Made by a program: the position numbers and the translations under genes | Part shown: positions 7,073-15,720 of the stretch, piece after piece | Layout of the letters: the number at the start of each line of letters is the position of its first letter | Numbering within the stretch: position 1 is the first letter of the stretch | Assembly: GCA_030690405.1 (NCBI GenBank) | Contig: JAUYGU010000058.1 | Location: forward strand, 1 to 33,596 | Reading direction: 5' to 3' | Origin: Dehalococcoidia bacterium | Lineage (GTDB): Bacteria > Chloroflexota > Dehalococcoidia > SM23-28-2 > RBG-16-64-32 | DNA: 33,596 bases | Notes under the pieces: generated by a model | Told to the model about the DNA's origin: nothing | The model's database searches: none | Seen by the model: only the letters and a program-made list of their open reading frames with translations

Positions 7073-8542
7073 ATGGGCGAAGAAGAGATCATAGCCCTTC
7101 GTACCGCCAAGCTGGAGCGCCTGCGCTCCCGCGGCATAGACCCCTACCCCGCCCGTTTCCGCCCCAGCCACACCACCCAGCAGGCCATCGAGCTGCTGGA
7201 GGGCCACGATGAGCCCTCCGACCCGGTGACCGTCGCCGGCCGCATCACCGCGATGCGCCAGATGGGCAAGGCCACCTTCATCGACCTGCGGGATGGCTCC
7301 GGCCGCATCCAGGCGTACGTGAAGGAAGACATCGTCGGTGCAGGGACCTACGAGACGCTGCGCGACATCGACCTCGGCGACTTCCTGGGCGTCCGCGGGC
7401 CGCTGTTCCGCACGAAGACCGGCGAGCCCACGGTGCAGGTTAGCGAGATCACCCTCCTGGCCAAAGCGCTGCGGGCGCCGCCGGAGAAGTGGCACGGCCT
7501 CCAGGATATCGAGGTGCGCTACCGCCAGCGCTACCTGGACCTGGTGGCGAACCAGGAGGTCCGCGAAGGGTTCGTCACCCGCTCCCGCGTCATCAGCGCC
7601 CTGCGCCGCTTCCTGGACGGCCGCGGATTCCTGGAGGTGGAGACGCCGGTTCTTCAGGCCAGCGCCGGCGGGGCCGCCGCCCGGCCCTTCGTCACCTACC
7701 ACAACGCCCTGGACCGCCAGCTCTACCTGCGAATCGCCCTGGAGCTCCACCTCAAGCGGCTCATCATCGGCGGCTACGACCGCGTCTACGAGATCGGCCG
7801 CATCTTCCGCAACGAGGGCGTCTCCGCCAAGTACAACCCAGAGTTCACGATGCTGGAATCCTACCAGGCCTACGCCGACTACAACGACGTGATGGATACG
7901 GTGGAGGAGATGGTCTCCACCGTGGCGCGGGAGGTGCTCGGCGGCTCCACAGTCGAGTACGGCGATACGAAGATAGACTTCGCGCCGGGGTGGCCCCGCA
8001 TCACCCTGCGCGACGCCATCAAGCACCACTCCGGCGTAGACTTCGAGGAGCACCCGAACGTCGAGTCGATGCGGGAGGCGGCCGCCTCCTGCGGCGTCGC
8101 CGTGGACGAGACGTGGGGACGTGGCAAGCTCATCGACGAGCTCCTCTCCGCCAAGGTGGAGCAGCACCTGGTCCAGCCGACCTTCCTCACCGACTACCCC
8201 GTGGAGCTTTCGCCCCTGGCCAAGCGCAAGCCGGACAACCCGCGCCTCGTAGAGCGGTTCGAGCTGTTCATCGCCGGCCGGGAGGTCGGCAACGCCTACT
8301 CGGAGCTGAACGACCCGCAGGACCAGCGGGAGCGCATGCTACAGCAGGCGCGGCTGCGCGCCGCCGGCGACGAGGAGGTGGAGCTGGCGGACGAGGAGTT
8401 CCTCACCGCGCTGGAGTACGGGATGCCACCTTGCGGCGGCCTCGGCATCGGCATCGACCGGCTGGTCATGGCCCTCACCGGCCAGTCGTCCATCCGCGAG
8501 GTGATCCTCTTCCCGCACCTGCGCGAAAGGGGCTCGCAGTGA
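7073..8542 (+). CDS. lysS: Lysyl-tRNA synthetase, class II
   Basis: Charges tRNA-Lys. 489 residues, the usual bacterial length. An N-terminal OB-fold anticodon-binding domain (VAGRITAMRQMGKATFIDLRD, about 58-78) is followed by class II motif 1 (FLDGRGFLEVETPVLQ), motif 2 (YEIGRIFRNEGVSAKYNPEFT) and motif 3 (GGLGIGIDRLVMALT) with the LysRS-type ending REVILFPHLR. Its TGA overlaps the GTG of the HAD gene (GTGA), starting a tightly coupled run of four genes. Confidence 0.97.
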   Translation: MGEEEIIALRTAKLERLRSRGIDPYPARFRPSHTTQQAIELLEGHDEPSDPVTVAGRITAMRQMGKATFIDLRDGSGRIQAYVKEDIVGAGTYETLRDIDLGDFLGVRGPLFRTKTGEPTVQVSEITLLAKALRAPPEKWHGLQDIEVRYRQRYLDLVANQEVREGFVTRSRVISALRRFLDGRGFLEVETPVLQASAGGAAARPFVTYHNALDRQLYLRIALELHLKRLIIGGYDRVYEIGRIFRNEGVSAKYNPEFTMLESYQAYADYNDVMDTVEEMVSTVAREVLGGSTVEYGDTKIDFAPGWPRITLRDAIKHHSGVDFEEHPNVESMREAAASCGVAVDETWGRGKLIDELLSAKVEQHLVQPTFLTDYPVELSPLAKRKPDNPRLVERFELFIAGREVGNAYSELNDPQDQRERMLQQARLRAAGDEEVELADEEFLTALEYGMPPCGGLGIGIDRLVMALTGQSSIREVILFPHLRERGSQ

Positions 8543-9216
8543 GCACAGAGGGCTTCCGCGCCGTCATCTTCGACCTGGACGGCGTCCTCTGGGACGGCGA
8601 ACCGCTCTACCACGAGGCGTTCAACGTCGTCCTTGCGCCGCTGGGCCACCACGTCAGCGAGGACGACTACAACCAGGTGATCGGCCAGTCCGTAGAGGCC
8701 TGCTGGGAGTGGATGTGGGAGCGCTTCAAGCTGACGGAGCCCGCCGCCAGCTTCATCCCAGCCTACGACCGGGCGGTCCTCCAGCTCCTGGAGCGGCCGG
8801 TGGAACCGCTGCCCGGCGTCCGTTCGCTCATCAGCGAGCTGAAGCGGCTCGGCGTGCCGATCGCCGTCGCCTCGGCCTCCCTGCGCGCCTGGGTGGACGC
8901 GACCCTGCGGGGGCTCGGCCTGGAGGACGCCTTCGACACGACGGTCTCAGCCAGCGAGGTGGTCAGCGCCAAGCCGGCGCCGGACCTGTACCTCACGGCC
9001 GCCGCGCGCCTCGGCGTAGCGCCGGAGCGCTGCCTGGCCGTCGAGGACACGCTGGCCGGCGTCCGCTCCGCCAAGGCCGCCGGCATGTTCGCCGTGCAGC
9101 TTCGCGCCGCCTCCACCGCCCTGCCGCCGCTGGACGAGGCCGACCTTGTGCTGGACTCACCAGCGGACTTCGACTTCTCGCTGCTGGCCCCGGCCGTCCC
9201 CGAGGCGCGGCCGTGA
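8539..9216 (+). CDS. HAD-superfamily phosphatase, beta-phosphoglucomutase-like
   Basis: A 226-residue haloacid-dehalogenase hydrolase. Motif I is VIFDLDGVLWD (nucleophile Asp and acid/base Asp), motif II is VASAS, the motif III Lys is in VVSAKPAPD, and motif IV is AVEDTLAGVRSAKAAGM. A helical cap sits between motifs I and II. The layout is that of the phosphoglycolate phosphatase/beta-phosphoglucomutase subgroup; the exact sugar phosphate cannot be told. The GTG start overlaps the lysS stop by four bases, which fixes it better than any internal ATG. Confidence 0.87.
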   Translation: MSTEGFRAVIFDLDGVLWDGEPLYHEAFNVVLAPLGHHVSEDDYNQVIGQSVEACWEWMWERFKLTEPAASFIPAYDRAVLQLLERPVEPLPGVRSLISELKRLGVPIAVASASLRAWVDATLRGLGLEDAFDTTVSASEVVSAKPAPDLYLTAAARLGVAPERCLAVEDTLAGVRSAKAAGMFAVQLRAASTALPPLDEADLVLDSPADFDFSLLAPAVPEARP

Positions 9217-9713
9217 CGGCGAAGGGAGGCCCGCGGCGTCATTTCACCGCCACCGGCTTCGTCGTGGAGGGCGACCGCACGCTGCTCCACTGGCACAAGC
9301 GCCACCAGCAGTGGATGCCCCCAGGCGGCCACATCGAGCCGGACGAAGACCCCGTGCAGGCCGTCCTCCGTGAGGTGCAGGAGGAGACGGGCATCGCCGC
9401 GGAGGTTATCCCAACCGCGCCGGACTTCCCGTTCCCCACCCCCGGCCAGATCCAACCGCCCTACACCATCCTCATCGAGGACATCCCCGAACCCGGCGAG
9501 CCACACCAGCACATCGACCTCATATACTTCTGCCGGCCCGTCGACGGCGCCAACCACGACCCGGCCCTGGGCGACTTCCACTGGCTGGACGAAGAAGCGC
9601 TGCGCTCCAACCAGCCGCTGAAGCTCGCCTCCTGCGGCGTCGACCTGCCGTTGGCCGAGGACGTGCGCCTCCTCGCCTTGAAGGCGATCGAGGCGGCGCG
9701 GGAGCGCCCATGA
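9213..9713 (+). CDS. NUDIX hydrolase
   Basis: Hydrolyses a nucleoside diphosphate linked to some moiety. A complete Nudix box (GX5EX7REUXEEXGU) begins at GGHIEPDED and runs through REVQEETGI, about residues 38-60 of 166. The start is a GTG overlapping the HAD stop; the frame is open far upstream, but only as an off-frame reading of the HAD gene. Its TGA overlaps the ATG of the glycosylase gene. A house-cleaning or repair partner role is suggested by the adjacent DNA glycosylase. Confidence 0.9.
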   Translation: MTAKGGPRRHFTATGFVVEGDRTLLHWHKRHQQWMPPGGHIEPDEDPVQAVLREVQEETGIAAEVIPTAPDFPFPTPGQIQPPYTILIEDIPEPGEPHQHIDLIYFCRPVDGANHDPALGDFHWLDEEALRSNQPLKLASCGVDLPLAEDVRLLALKAIEAARERP

Positions 9714-10690
9714 ACGCCGTCGCTGGGGGTATCCCCCTCCCCATTCACGTCACCGCTCGGCTGACTCCCGCCGCCCCCTTCCACTTCCTGGGAACCGTCC
9801 ACAAGCCCTCCCACTTCCCCACCCCCCTGGCGGCGTACCATGAGGGCGTCTACTGGCAGGCGCTCCGCCTGGACGGAGACCTCCTGGGCATTAGGATGGA
9901 GGACGCCAACGACCGCGCCCAGCCCGCCATCGACGTCACACTCTTCTCCGCCTCGCCGCTGTCCAAGGCCCAGGTGGACGTGGCTCTCGACGAGCTCTCC
10001 TGGCGCTTCGACCTGGATTGTGACCTCGCCCCCTTCGAGCTCGCCTCTCGGGACGACCCCCTCCTTGCCGCCGTCGTCCAGGGGTGGTCAGGGATGCGTG
10101 TGAGCGCGGGCTGCTCTCTCTACGAAACGCTCATCATCTTCATCACCCTCCAGAACGCCACCGTTCGCCGCACCGTCCAGATGATGCAGGCCCTCCTTTC
10201 CGCCTACGGCACAGCCCTGCGCCTCGACGGCCACACCCTCTACGCCTTCTGGACGCCCGCGGAGATGGCCGCCGTGCCGGAGCAGGAGCTCCGCGCCCTC
10301 AAAGTCGGCTACCGCGCCGTCTCCCTCCTGCGCGTCTCCCAAGCCTTCGCCGCCGAGCCCGGCCTGGAAGGCTCGCTGCGGCGCTCGCCCCAGGAGGAAG
10401 CCCGCCGCAGCCTCCTCGCCCTCTACGGCGTCGGGCCCGCCTCCGTGGACGGCCTCCTGTTCGAGTTCCTCCACCACTACGACGCCCTGGACCACATGCC
10501 GCCCTGGCAGGGGAAGATCTTCTCCCGCCTCCTCTTCGGCGAGGAGTGCCCGCCGGAGGTAACGCTGGCGGAGATCACCCGCCGCTGGGGCCCATGGCGC
10601 GCCCTGGCCGCCCACTACCTCTTCGAAGACCTGTTCTGGCAGCACTCCCACCGCCCCATTCCCTGGCTGCAGGAGCTCATACGGTTGTAG
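9710..10690 (+). CDS. HhH-GPD family DNA glycosylase (AlkA/OGG-like)
   Basis: A 326-residue protein with an N-terminal beta-rich part and a C-terminal helical HhH-GPD core. Visible are the segment SLYETLIIFITLQNATVRRTVQMM (the helix typical of AlkA/OGG proteins, usually with Q-N/S), the hairpin LYGVGPASVDGLLFEF (about 243-258) and the following DALDHMPPW containing the likely catalytic Asp. The Lys that marks bifunctional OGG lyases in the hairpin is not present, so a monofunctional base-excision glycosylase acting on alkylated or similarly damaged bases is more likely. ATGA overlap with the NUDIX gene. Confidence 0.82.
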   Translation: MNAVAGGIPLPIHVTARLTPAAPFHFLGTVHKPSHFPTPLAAYHEGVYWQALRLDGDLLGIRMEDANDRAQPAIDVTLFSASPLSKAQVDVALDELSWRFDLDCDLAPFELASRDDPLLAAVVQGWSGMRVSAGCSLYETLIIFITLQNATVRRTVQMMQALLSAYGTALRLDGHTLYAFWTPAEMAAVPEQELRALKVGYRAVSLLRVSQAFAAEPGLEGSLRRSPQEEARRSLLALYGVGPASVDGLLFEFLHHYDALDHMPPWQGKIFSRLLFGEECPPEVTLAEITRRWGPWRALAAHYLFEDLFWQHSHRPIPWLQELIRL

Positions 10691-10705
10691 GCTAGGGGTT
10701 CGAAC

Positions 10706-12028
10706 ATGCTCTCCCTCCAGCTGATCCGCGAGCACCCGGACGAGGTCCGCCATGGCCTGGCGCGGCGGGGCGCTTCCGACGCGCCCCTGGGCGAGCTCCT
10801 CCGCCTGGACGGCCAGCGCCGGCGTACCCTCCAGGAGGTGGAGGCCCTTCGCGGCGAACGGAACGCCCTGTCCAAGGAGGTCGGCGAGCTGGCCCGCCTC
10901 ATGAAGGCCGCCGGCACGAAGGAGGCGAAGCACGCCGAGCACCGCCGCTCCGACCTCGTCGCCCGCTCGTCCTTCCTGGGCGAGAAGCTGGACGCCCTCG
11001 AGACGCATCTGCGCGACCTGGAGGGTGACCTGCGCGACCTTCTCCTCCAGGTCCCGAACCTGCCCGCCGGCGGCGTGCCCGACGGCCCCGACGATTCCGC
11101 CAACGTCGTCATCGAGACGGAGGGGGAGCCCATCGAGCCGGCGTTCCACAAGCCGCACTGGGAGCTCGGCGAGGCGCTGGGCATAATCGACTTCGAGCGC
11201 GGGGCCAAGCTCTCCGGCTCGCGGTTCTACGTGCTCCACGGCGCCGGCGCCCGCCTCCAGCGCGCGCTCATCGCCTTCATGCTGGACCTCCACCTGCGCG
11301 AAGGCCGCTACAGGGAGGTCTACCTGCCGGCGATGATCAAAGAGGAGAACATGCTGGCCGCCGGCCAGCTCCCCAAGTTCGCCGACAACCTCTACCACGA
11401 CGCCGAAGAGGACTTCTGGTTTATCCCCACGGCGGAGGTGCCGCTGACTAACCTGCACCGCGACGAGATCCTGGAGCCCGGCACGCTCCCCCTGAACTAC
11501 GTGGCCTCCACGCCCTGCTTCCGCCGCGAGAAGATGTCCGCCGGCCGCGACGTCCGCGGCATCAAGCGCGGCCACCAGTTCGATAAGGTGGAGCTGTACA
11601 GGTTCGTGGAGCCGGAGCGTTCCAGCGAGGCGCTCCAGGAGCTGGTGGGGGACGCGCGCTCCGTCTGCCGGGCGCTGGGCATCCCCCACCGCGTGGTCCA
11701 GCTCTGCACGGGCGACCTGGGGTTCAACGCCGCCGAGGGCTACGACATCGAAATGTGGGCGCCCGGCTGCGGCGAGTGGCTGGAGGTCTCCTCCTGCTCC
11801 AACTGCACGGACTTCCAGGCCCGTCGCGCCAACATACGCTTCCGCCGCGAAAAGGGGGCCCGCCCGGAGCACCCGCATACCCTTAACGGCTCCGGCCTCG
11901 CCTTGCCGCGTACGCTCATCGCCGTCCTGGAGAACTACCAGCAGCCGGACGGCTCCGTCGTAATCCCTGATGTCCTCCGCCCCTACATGGGCGGCACAGA
12001 GGTCATCACGCCCGCCGGTTCCGCCTGA
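10706..12028 (+). CDS. serS: Seryl-tRNA synthetase
   Basis: Charges tRNA-Ser (and tRNA-Sec where present). 440 residues: N-terminal tRNA-binding coiled-coil arm (about 1-110, with [16 protein letters not shown]) and a class II catalytic core. Motif 2 is [26 protein letters not shown] and motif 3 is [20 protein letters not shown]. The start lies 15 bases after the glycosylase gene. A broken tRNA-Ser gene occurs 5.4 kb downstream, but nothing links the two. Confidence 0.97.
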   Translation: MLSLQLIREHPDEVRHGLARRGASDAPLGELLRLDGQRRRTLQEVEALRGERNALSKEVGELARLMKAAGTKEAKHAEHRRSDLVARSSFLGEKLDALETHLRDLEGDLRDLLLQVPNLPAGGVPDGPDDSANVVIETEGEPIEPAFHKPHWELGEALGIIDFERGAKLSGSRFYVLHGAGARLQRALIAFMLDLHLREGRYREVYLPAMIKEENMLAAGQLPKFADNLYHDAEEDFWFIPTAEVPLTNLHRDEILEPGTLPLNYVASTPCFRREKMSAGRDVRGIKRGHQFDKVELYRFVEPERSSEALQELVGDARSVCRALGIPHRVVQLCTGDLGFNAAEGYDIEMWAPGCGEWLEVSSCSNCTDFQARRANIRFRREKGARPEHPHTLNGSGLALPRTLIAVLENYQQPDGSVVIPDVLRPYMGGTEVITPAGSA

Positions 12029-12083
12029 ACCGAAGGCCAGGGCCTTAAGCCCGGCCCTCAACGCTTCGAGGCACAAACGAAAA

Positions 12084-12109
12084 AGGCGGCGGGCTCTCGC
12101 CCGCCGCCT
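12084..12109 (-). terminator. Intrinsic terminator of the Asp-rich repeat protein gene
   Basis: An 11-bp perfect stem AGGCGGCGGGC / GCCCGCCGCCT with a TCTC loop. On the minus strand the stem is followed directly by TTTTT, so it terminates the leftward gene at 12142; it may also stop serS from the other side. Confidence 0.8.
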
Positions 12110-12141
12110 GGATCAGGCTGCGTCCGGCGGAACGCTAGTCC

Positions 12142-12615
12142 CTAGTCGTTCTCGCTTTGGTCGGGGGCGTCCGGGCCTCCGTTGTCGTGGTCGCCATCCT
12201 CATGGTCGACGTCTTCCACGTCGCTGTCGTCCACGTCTTCCACGTCGCCGTCGTCGACGTCTTCCACGTCACCGTCGTCGACGTCTTCCACGTCGCCGTC
12301 GTCCACGTCTTCCACGCCACCGTCGTCGACGTCGTCCGCGTCGCCCTGGACGTCGTTGACATCGTTGATGTCGTCCGCGGGCTCGTCGCCGTCGTCCGCG
12401 GGCTCGTCGCCGACGTCCTCGGTCTCGCCGTCTGGCGTATCGCCGGACTCCGCGACCAGCGAGTCGGGGGTCTGAGTATCGATGGACTCCGCCGCCGCCG
12501 AATCGTCAGAAGAGCCGCCCAGCACGCCGCCCGGGCCGGCCATTACGCCCGTCACGCCGATGGCACCTAGAAGCCCCACGCCGGCCATCGCCAGCAATCT
12601 CTGGAACCTGCTCAC
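12142..12615 (-). CDS. Secreted Asp-rich protein with 8-residue tandem repeats
   Basis: A 157-residue protein. Residues 1-27 form a signal peptide (MSRFQRLLAMAGVGLLGAIG). The rest is extremely acidic and low in complexity. Between about residues 95 and 137 the unit VEDVDDGD repeats about five times, encoded by a 24-bp tandem repeat. The start is a GTG with GAGGAGG 9 bases upstream. Its role is unknown. Such polyacidic, disordered secreted segments can bind Ca2+ or other cations, but no EF-hand or RTX motif is seen. It is adjacent to another acidic secreted protein in the same direction, each with its own terminator. Confidence 0.75.
   Translation of the reverse strand: MSRFQRLLAMAGVGLLGAIGVTGVMAGPGGVLGGSSDDSAAAESIDTQTPDSLVAESGDTPDGETEDVGDEPADDGDEPADDINDVNDVQGDADDVDDGGVEDVDDGDVEDVDDGDVEDVDDGDVEDVDDSDVEDVDHEDGDHDNGGPDAPDQSEND
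12209..12330. repeat. 24-bp tandem repeat inside the Asp-rich gene
   Basis: About five imperfect copies of a 24-bp unit (CGTCTTCCACGTCGCCGTCG plus four bases) encode the VEDVDDGD repeat. Copy number is likely to vary between strains. Confidence 0.8.
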
Positions 12616-12719
12616 TTTCGTCTCCTCCTCATCAGGTACGGTGTTTTCATCTCTAATAGCCGTCGCCCTCAGCGGTTTGTTACGGGGCCAGCAGCGGATT
12701 AACGAAAACCGAACGAAAG

Positions 12720-12749
12720 AAAGCGGCGGGTATTCCTACCCGCCGCTTT
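12720..12749 (-). terminator. Intrinsic terminator of the acidic secreted protein gene
   Basis: A 13-bp perfect stem AAAGCGGCGGGTA / TACCCGCCGCTTT with a TTCC loop; on the minus strand it continues as TTTCTTTCG. It is positioned 18 bases after the leftward gene stop at 12767. Confidence 0.75.
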
Positions 12750-12766
12750 GCGGATCTCTCGCTCGG

Positions 12767-13423
12767 TTAGTTGCGGCCGTGCGCCGGGACGTCATCCGGC
12801 GGCCCGTTGCCCTTGGAGGACTTGGTCGCGAACTTCTCCTGCGCCTTCTCCAGCGCCTGCGATGCGGCGTCCGCGTCTTCGGACTCGCCGTCCCCGTCCG
12901 CGTGGTGTGACGCGCTCACGAGCTCGCCCAGGTTCTTCGGCCCGTCCTCAAGGACCGCCCGCTGTTCCTCGGTCAGCTCCTTGAACCGCTTGCCGAAAGC
13001 GTAGCCTTCCCCGTCCGCGTCCATTGAGGCGAGCAGGTCCTCCACGCTGACGCCGGTCGCCTGCGAGAGCTGGTACAGCTTGAACAGGGCGCCAAAGCCG
13101 ATCCCCTCATCGTGCAGGGCCAGCACTTCCTCCTGGCTGACGCCGAACGCGTCCGCGATCACCTGCGCCACGTTCTCGGCGCCCTCGCCCGTCTCCTCCT
13201 CCGCCTCCACGTCCGCCTCGTCGTCTACTTCGTCCGCCTCGTCGTCTACTTCAGTCTCCTCGGCGACGGCATCGTCTTCCTCGCCGTCCGGCGCGTCCTG
13301 GCCGATGACCGCGCCGGCCACGTCGCTAACCGGATCGCTCCCCGCCAGGGCGCTATACGAGCCGATCGCCACGAAGGTAGCGACGCCGAGCACCGCCAGC
13401 GCCAGTAGTAGCGTTCTCGCCAT
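12767..13423 (-). CDS. Secreted acidic protein with a helical domain, unknown function
   Basis: A 218-residue protein. The start at 13423 is preferred because AGGAGG lies 9 bases upstream; an ATG three codons earlier overlaps that site. It then opens with a signal peptide (MARTLLLALAVLGVATFVAIG). A Glu/Asp-rich linker (about 45-80) leads to a helical region (NVAQVIADAFGVSQEEVLAL, then GFGALFKLYQLSQATGVSVEDLL) that looks like a small folded domain, then a tail rich in Gly, Ser and charged residues. No enzyme motif is seen. Together with the neighbouring Asp-rich protein it may form an extracellular acidic pair. Confidence 0.75.
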   Translation of the reverse strand: MARTLLLALAVLGVATFVAIGSYSALAGSDPVSDVAGAVIGQDAPDGEEDDAVAEETEVDDEADEVDDEADVEAEEETGEGAENVAQVIADAFGVSQEEVLALHDEGIGFGALFKLYQLSQATGVSVEDLLASMDADGEGYAFGKRFKELTEEQRAVLEDGPKNLGELVSASHHADGDGESEDADAASQALEKAQEKFATKSSKGNGPPDDVPAHGRN

Positions 13424-13456
13424 TAGACCCATCCTCCTGTCTTCAGACAAGCTAGC

Positions 13457-13462
13457 ATTATA
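13457..13462 (-). promoter_or_regulatory. Perfect -10 box for the acidic secreted protein
   Basis: On the minus strand this reads TATAAT, 34 bases before the chosen start. No good -35 is visible at 16-18 bp, so the promoter is only partly supported. Confidence 0.4.
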
Positions 13463-13533
13463 TGAACGCTCCGGTGCCCCGTTATGTTACGGCCGACGGG
13501 ACGATCATCACGCGGTGCTATCATGTTTTCACC

Positions 13534-14712
13534 ATGCGTTTACTCGCCGTAGATATGGGGACGGGCACCCAGGACATCCTCCTCTTCGACTCCTCGCAGC
13601 CCGTGGAGAACGCCCTCCAGATGATCATGCCGTCCGCCACGGAGATCGCCGCCGGGCGCATCCGGAAGGCCACGCGCGAAGGCCGCCCTGTCGTGCTGAC
13701 GGGCGTGACCGCCGGCGGCGGTCCCTGCGCCTGGGCGCTGGAGCGCCACCTGAAGGCAAGCCTTCCCGCCTTCGCCACGCCCGAAGCGGCGAAGACGTTC
13801 GACGACGACCTGGAGGGCGTCCGCCGCCTGGGCGTCGAACTCGTCTCGGAGGACGAGGCGGCGGCTGTAGAAGGCGAGCACGTCCGCCTGCGCGACCTGG
13901 ACCTGGACGCCATCCGCGCCGCCTTCTCCGCCTTCGAAGTGGATACGCGGTTCGACGGCCTGGCGCTCGGCTGCCTTGACCACGGCGCCTCACCCCCCGG
14001 CTACTCCGATCGCCTGTTCCGCTTCGACCACCTCCGCCGCGTCGTCGCCGCCCGCAACGACCTGCGCGCCTTCGCCTACCTGCCGCAGGAGCTGCCGGAG
14101 TACCTGACCCGCGCCCGCACCCTGATGGACGCCGCGGACGCGGACGTGCCCGCCGTGTTCCTGGACACCGGGCCCGCCGCCGCCCTCGGCGCCCTCCAGG
14201 ACCCCCAGGTCGCCGCCCGCGAGGAGCAGCTCGTCCTCAACCTGGGCAACATGCACGCGCTGGCGTTCCACCTGCGCGGCACCCGCATCGTCTCGCTCTA
14301 CGAGCACCATACGGGTGAGATAACCGCCGAGCAGATCGTCGACTTCAGCCGCCGCCTGATCGAGGGCACGCTCGCCCACGAGGAGGTGTTCGGCACGAAG
14401 GGCCACGGCGTCTACTACACGGACGCCGACACCGCTCACCCGGTCGCCGGAGGCGACTCGCCTCGGCGAGAGCCTGTCGAAGAGTCCAGCGCCATCGAAG
14501 GACGAGCGGATGACGGCCCGCTGGTCGCGGTCACCGGCCCACAGCGGGGCAAGCTGCGCGGCAGCGCGCTGGAGCCGTACTTCGCGGTGCCCCACGGCGA
14601 CATGATGGTCTCCGGCTGCTACGGCCTGCTCTGGGCGTTCGCGGAGAAGCACCCGCAGCACGCGGACGAGGTGCTGGACGCGCTGGGCGTCAGCACGGCG
14701 CTGGCGGGCTGA
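13534..14712 (+). CDS. DUF1786 family protein
   Basis: A 392-residue protein from the ATG at 13534 (MRLLAVDMGTGTQDILLFDS). An earlier in-frame ATG exists at 13462, but it would overlap the divergent promoter region. The opening LAVDMGTGTQDILLFD resembles the phosphate-binding strand of the actin/hexokinase ATPase fold, as known for this family, which has been loosely linked to pyruvate-formate-lyase activating enzymes. VFLDTGPAAALGAL and LNLGNMHALAFHL are family-like segments. At 14443-14490 a low-complexity stretch (GGDSPRREPVEESSA) looks like an inserted palindromic repeat in frame. The biochemical function is not established. Confidence 0.75.
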   Translation: MRLLAVDMGTGTQDILLFDSSQPVENALQMIMPSATEIAAGRIRKATREGRPVVLTGVTAGGGPCAWALERHLKASLPAFATPEAAKTFDDDLEGVRRLGVELVSEDEAAAVEGEHVRLRDLDLDAIRAAFSAFEVDTRFDGLALGCLDHGASPPGYSDRLFRFDHLRRVVAARNDLRAFAYLPQELPEYLTRARTLMDAADADVPAVFLDTGPAAALGALQDPQVAAREEQLVLNLGNMHALAFHLRGTRIVSLYEHHTGEITAEQIVDFSRRLIEGTLAHEEVFGTKGHGVYYTDADTAHPVAGGDSPRREPVEESSAIEGRADDGPLVAVTGPQRGKLRGSALEPYFAVPHGDMMVSGCYGLLWAFAEKHPQHADEVLDALGVSTALAG

Positions 14713-14732
14713 CTCTCCCGGCCAGCGCCCGT

Positions 14733-14738
14733 TTGACA
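14733..14738 (+). promoter_or_regulatory. Perfect -35 box for the alpha/beta hydrolase gene
   Basis: TTGACA lies 62 bases before the ATG at 14800. The -10 is weak (CACTAT at about 18 bp spacing). A strong ribosome site, AAGGAG, lies 9 bases before the ATG. Confidence 0.35.
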
Positions 14739-14799
14739 GCCTCCGACCCGCTGCGGCACTATTGCCTCACCGGAGGCGGGCCGGAAGGAGAGACGCGAT

Positions 14800-15705
14800 A
14801 TGGCGAGCCCACAGCTGGAAACCATCGTCCAGATGCTGAAGTCCCGGCCCAGCCGGGAGGACATGAGCATAGAGGAGGCGCGCGCCGCCATAGAGGAAGC
14901 GGCCACCGTCTTCCCGGTCCCGGATGACGTACTCCTTGAGCCGGTCGATGCCGGCGGCGTGCCTGCGGAGTGGGTTTCGGCCCCCGGAGCGGAGGCCGAT
15001 CGGGTTATCTACTATCTCCACGGCGGGGGCTACAACATTGGCTCCATTGTCAGCCACCGCGAACTGGTCTCCCGCATCTCCCGCGCGGCAGGCGCGCGCG
15101 CTCTGGCCATCGACTACCGGCTGGCGCCCGAGCACCCGTTCCCGGCCGCGGTGGAGGACTCCCTGGCTGGCTACCGCTGGCTGCTATCCGGCGGCGCCGA
15201 CCCGGCGCGGCTCGTCGTCGCCGGCGACTCCGCCGGCGGAGGTCTCACGGTGGCCACCCTGGTGGCCCTGCGCGACGCGGGCGACCCCCTGCCCGCGGCC
15301 GCCGTCTGCCTCTCGCCCTGGGTGGACATGGAGGGCCTCGGCGAGTCGATGCGGACCAAGGGCGACCTGGACCCGATGGTCCAGTACGAGCACCTGTTGA
15401 AGGGCGCGTCGGCGTACCTGGCGGGCGCCGACCCCCACCACCCCCTGGCCGCCCCGCTCTACGCCGACCTCAGCGGCCTGCCGCCGCTGCTCATCCAGGT
15501 GGGGACCGCCGAGACGCTGCTGGACGACTCCACACGGCTGGCCAAGAGGGCGAAAGCGGCGGGCGTGGACGTCGCGCTGGAGGTGTGTGACGACATGATC
15601 CACGTCTTTCAGTTCTTCGCCGCCATGCTCCCCGAGGGCCGGCAGGCCATCGACCGCATCGGCGGGTTCATCCGCGCGCGCACGGCGGCCGGGGTGACGG
15701 CGTAA
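14800..15705 (+). CDS. Alpha/beta hydrolase, hormone-sensitive-lipase type (carboxylesterase)
   Basis: A 301-residue esterase of family IV. It has the oxyanion-hole motif YYLHGGGYNIGS (about 71-82), the nucleophile elbow VVAGDSAGGG (Ser near residue 147), the acid motif around DLDPM, and the C-terminal His in MIHVFQFF. YRLAPEHPFPAAVED is also typical. It has no signal peptide, so it is cytoplasmic. It likely hydrolyses short-chain esters or lactones. It converges with the LLM oxidoreductase gene, with a 15-base gap. Confidence 0.9.
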   Translation: MASPQLETIVQMLKSRPSREDMSIEEARAAIEEAATVFPVPDDVLLEPVDAGGVPAEWVSAPGAEADRVIYYLHGGGYNIGSIVSHRELVSRISRAAGARALAIDYRLAPEHPFPAAVEDSLAGYRWLLSGGADPARLVVAGDSAGGGLTVATLVALRDAGDPLPAAAVCLSPWVDMEGLGESMRTKGDLDPMVQYEHLLKGASAYLAGADPHHPLAAPLYADLSGLPPLLIQVGTAETLLDDSTRLAKRAKAAGVDVALEVCDDMIHVFQFFAAMLPEGRQAIDRIGGFIRARTAAGVTA

Positions 15706-15720
15706 ACGAGCAGCTAGCCG

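Noticed and set aside
7489..8538. Upstream extension of the HAD gene across lysS
   Set aside because: The extension is an off-frame reading of lysS; the GTG at 8539 fits the overlap pattern of the operon.
10088..12076. 662-codon minus-strand ORF opposite serS and the glycosylase
   Set aside because: Antisense shadow; the plus strand carries two recognised enzymes.
12209..12330. CRISPR-like direct repeats
   Set aside because: They are 24-bp in-frame codon repeats with no spacers inside a protein gene.
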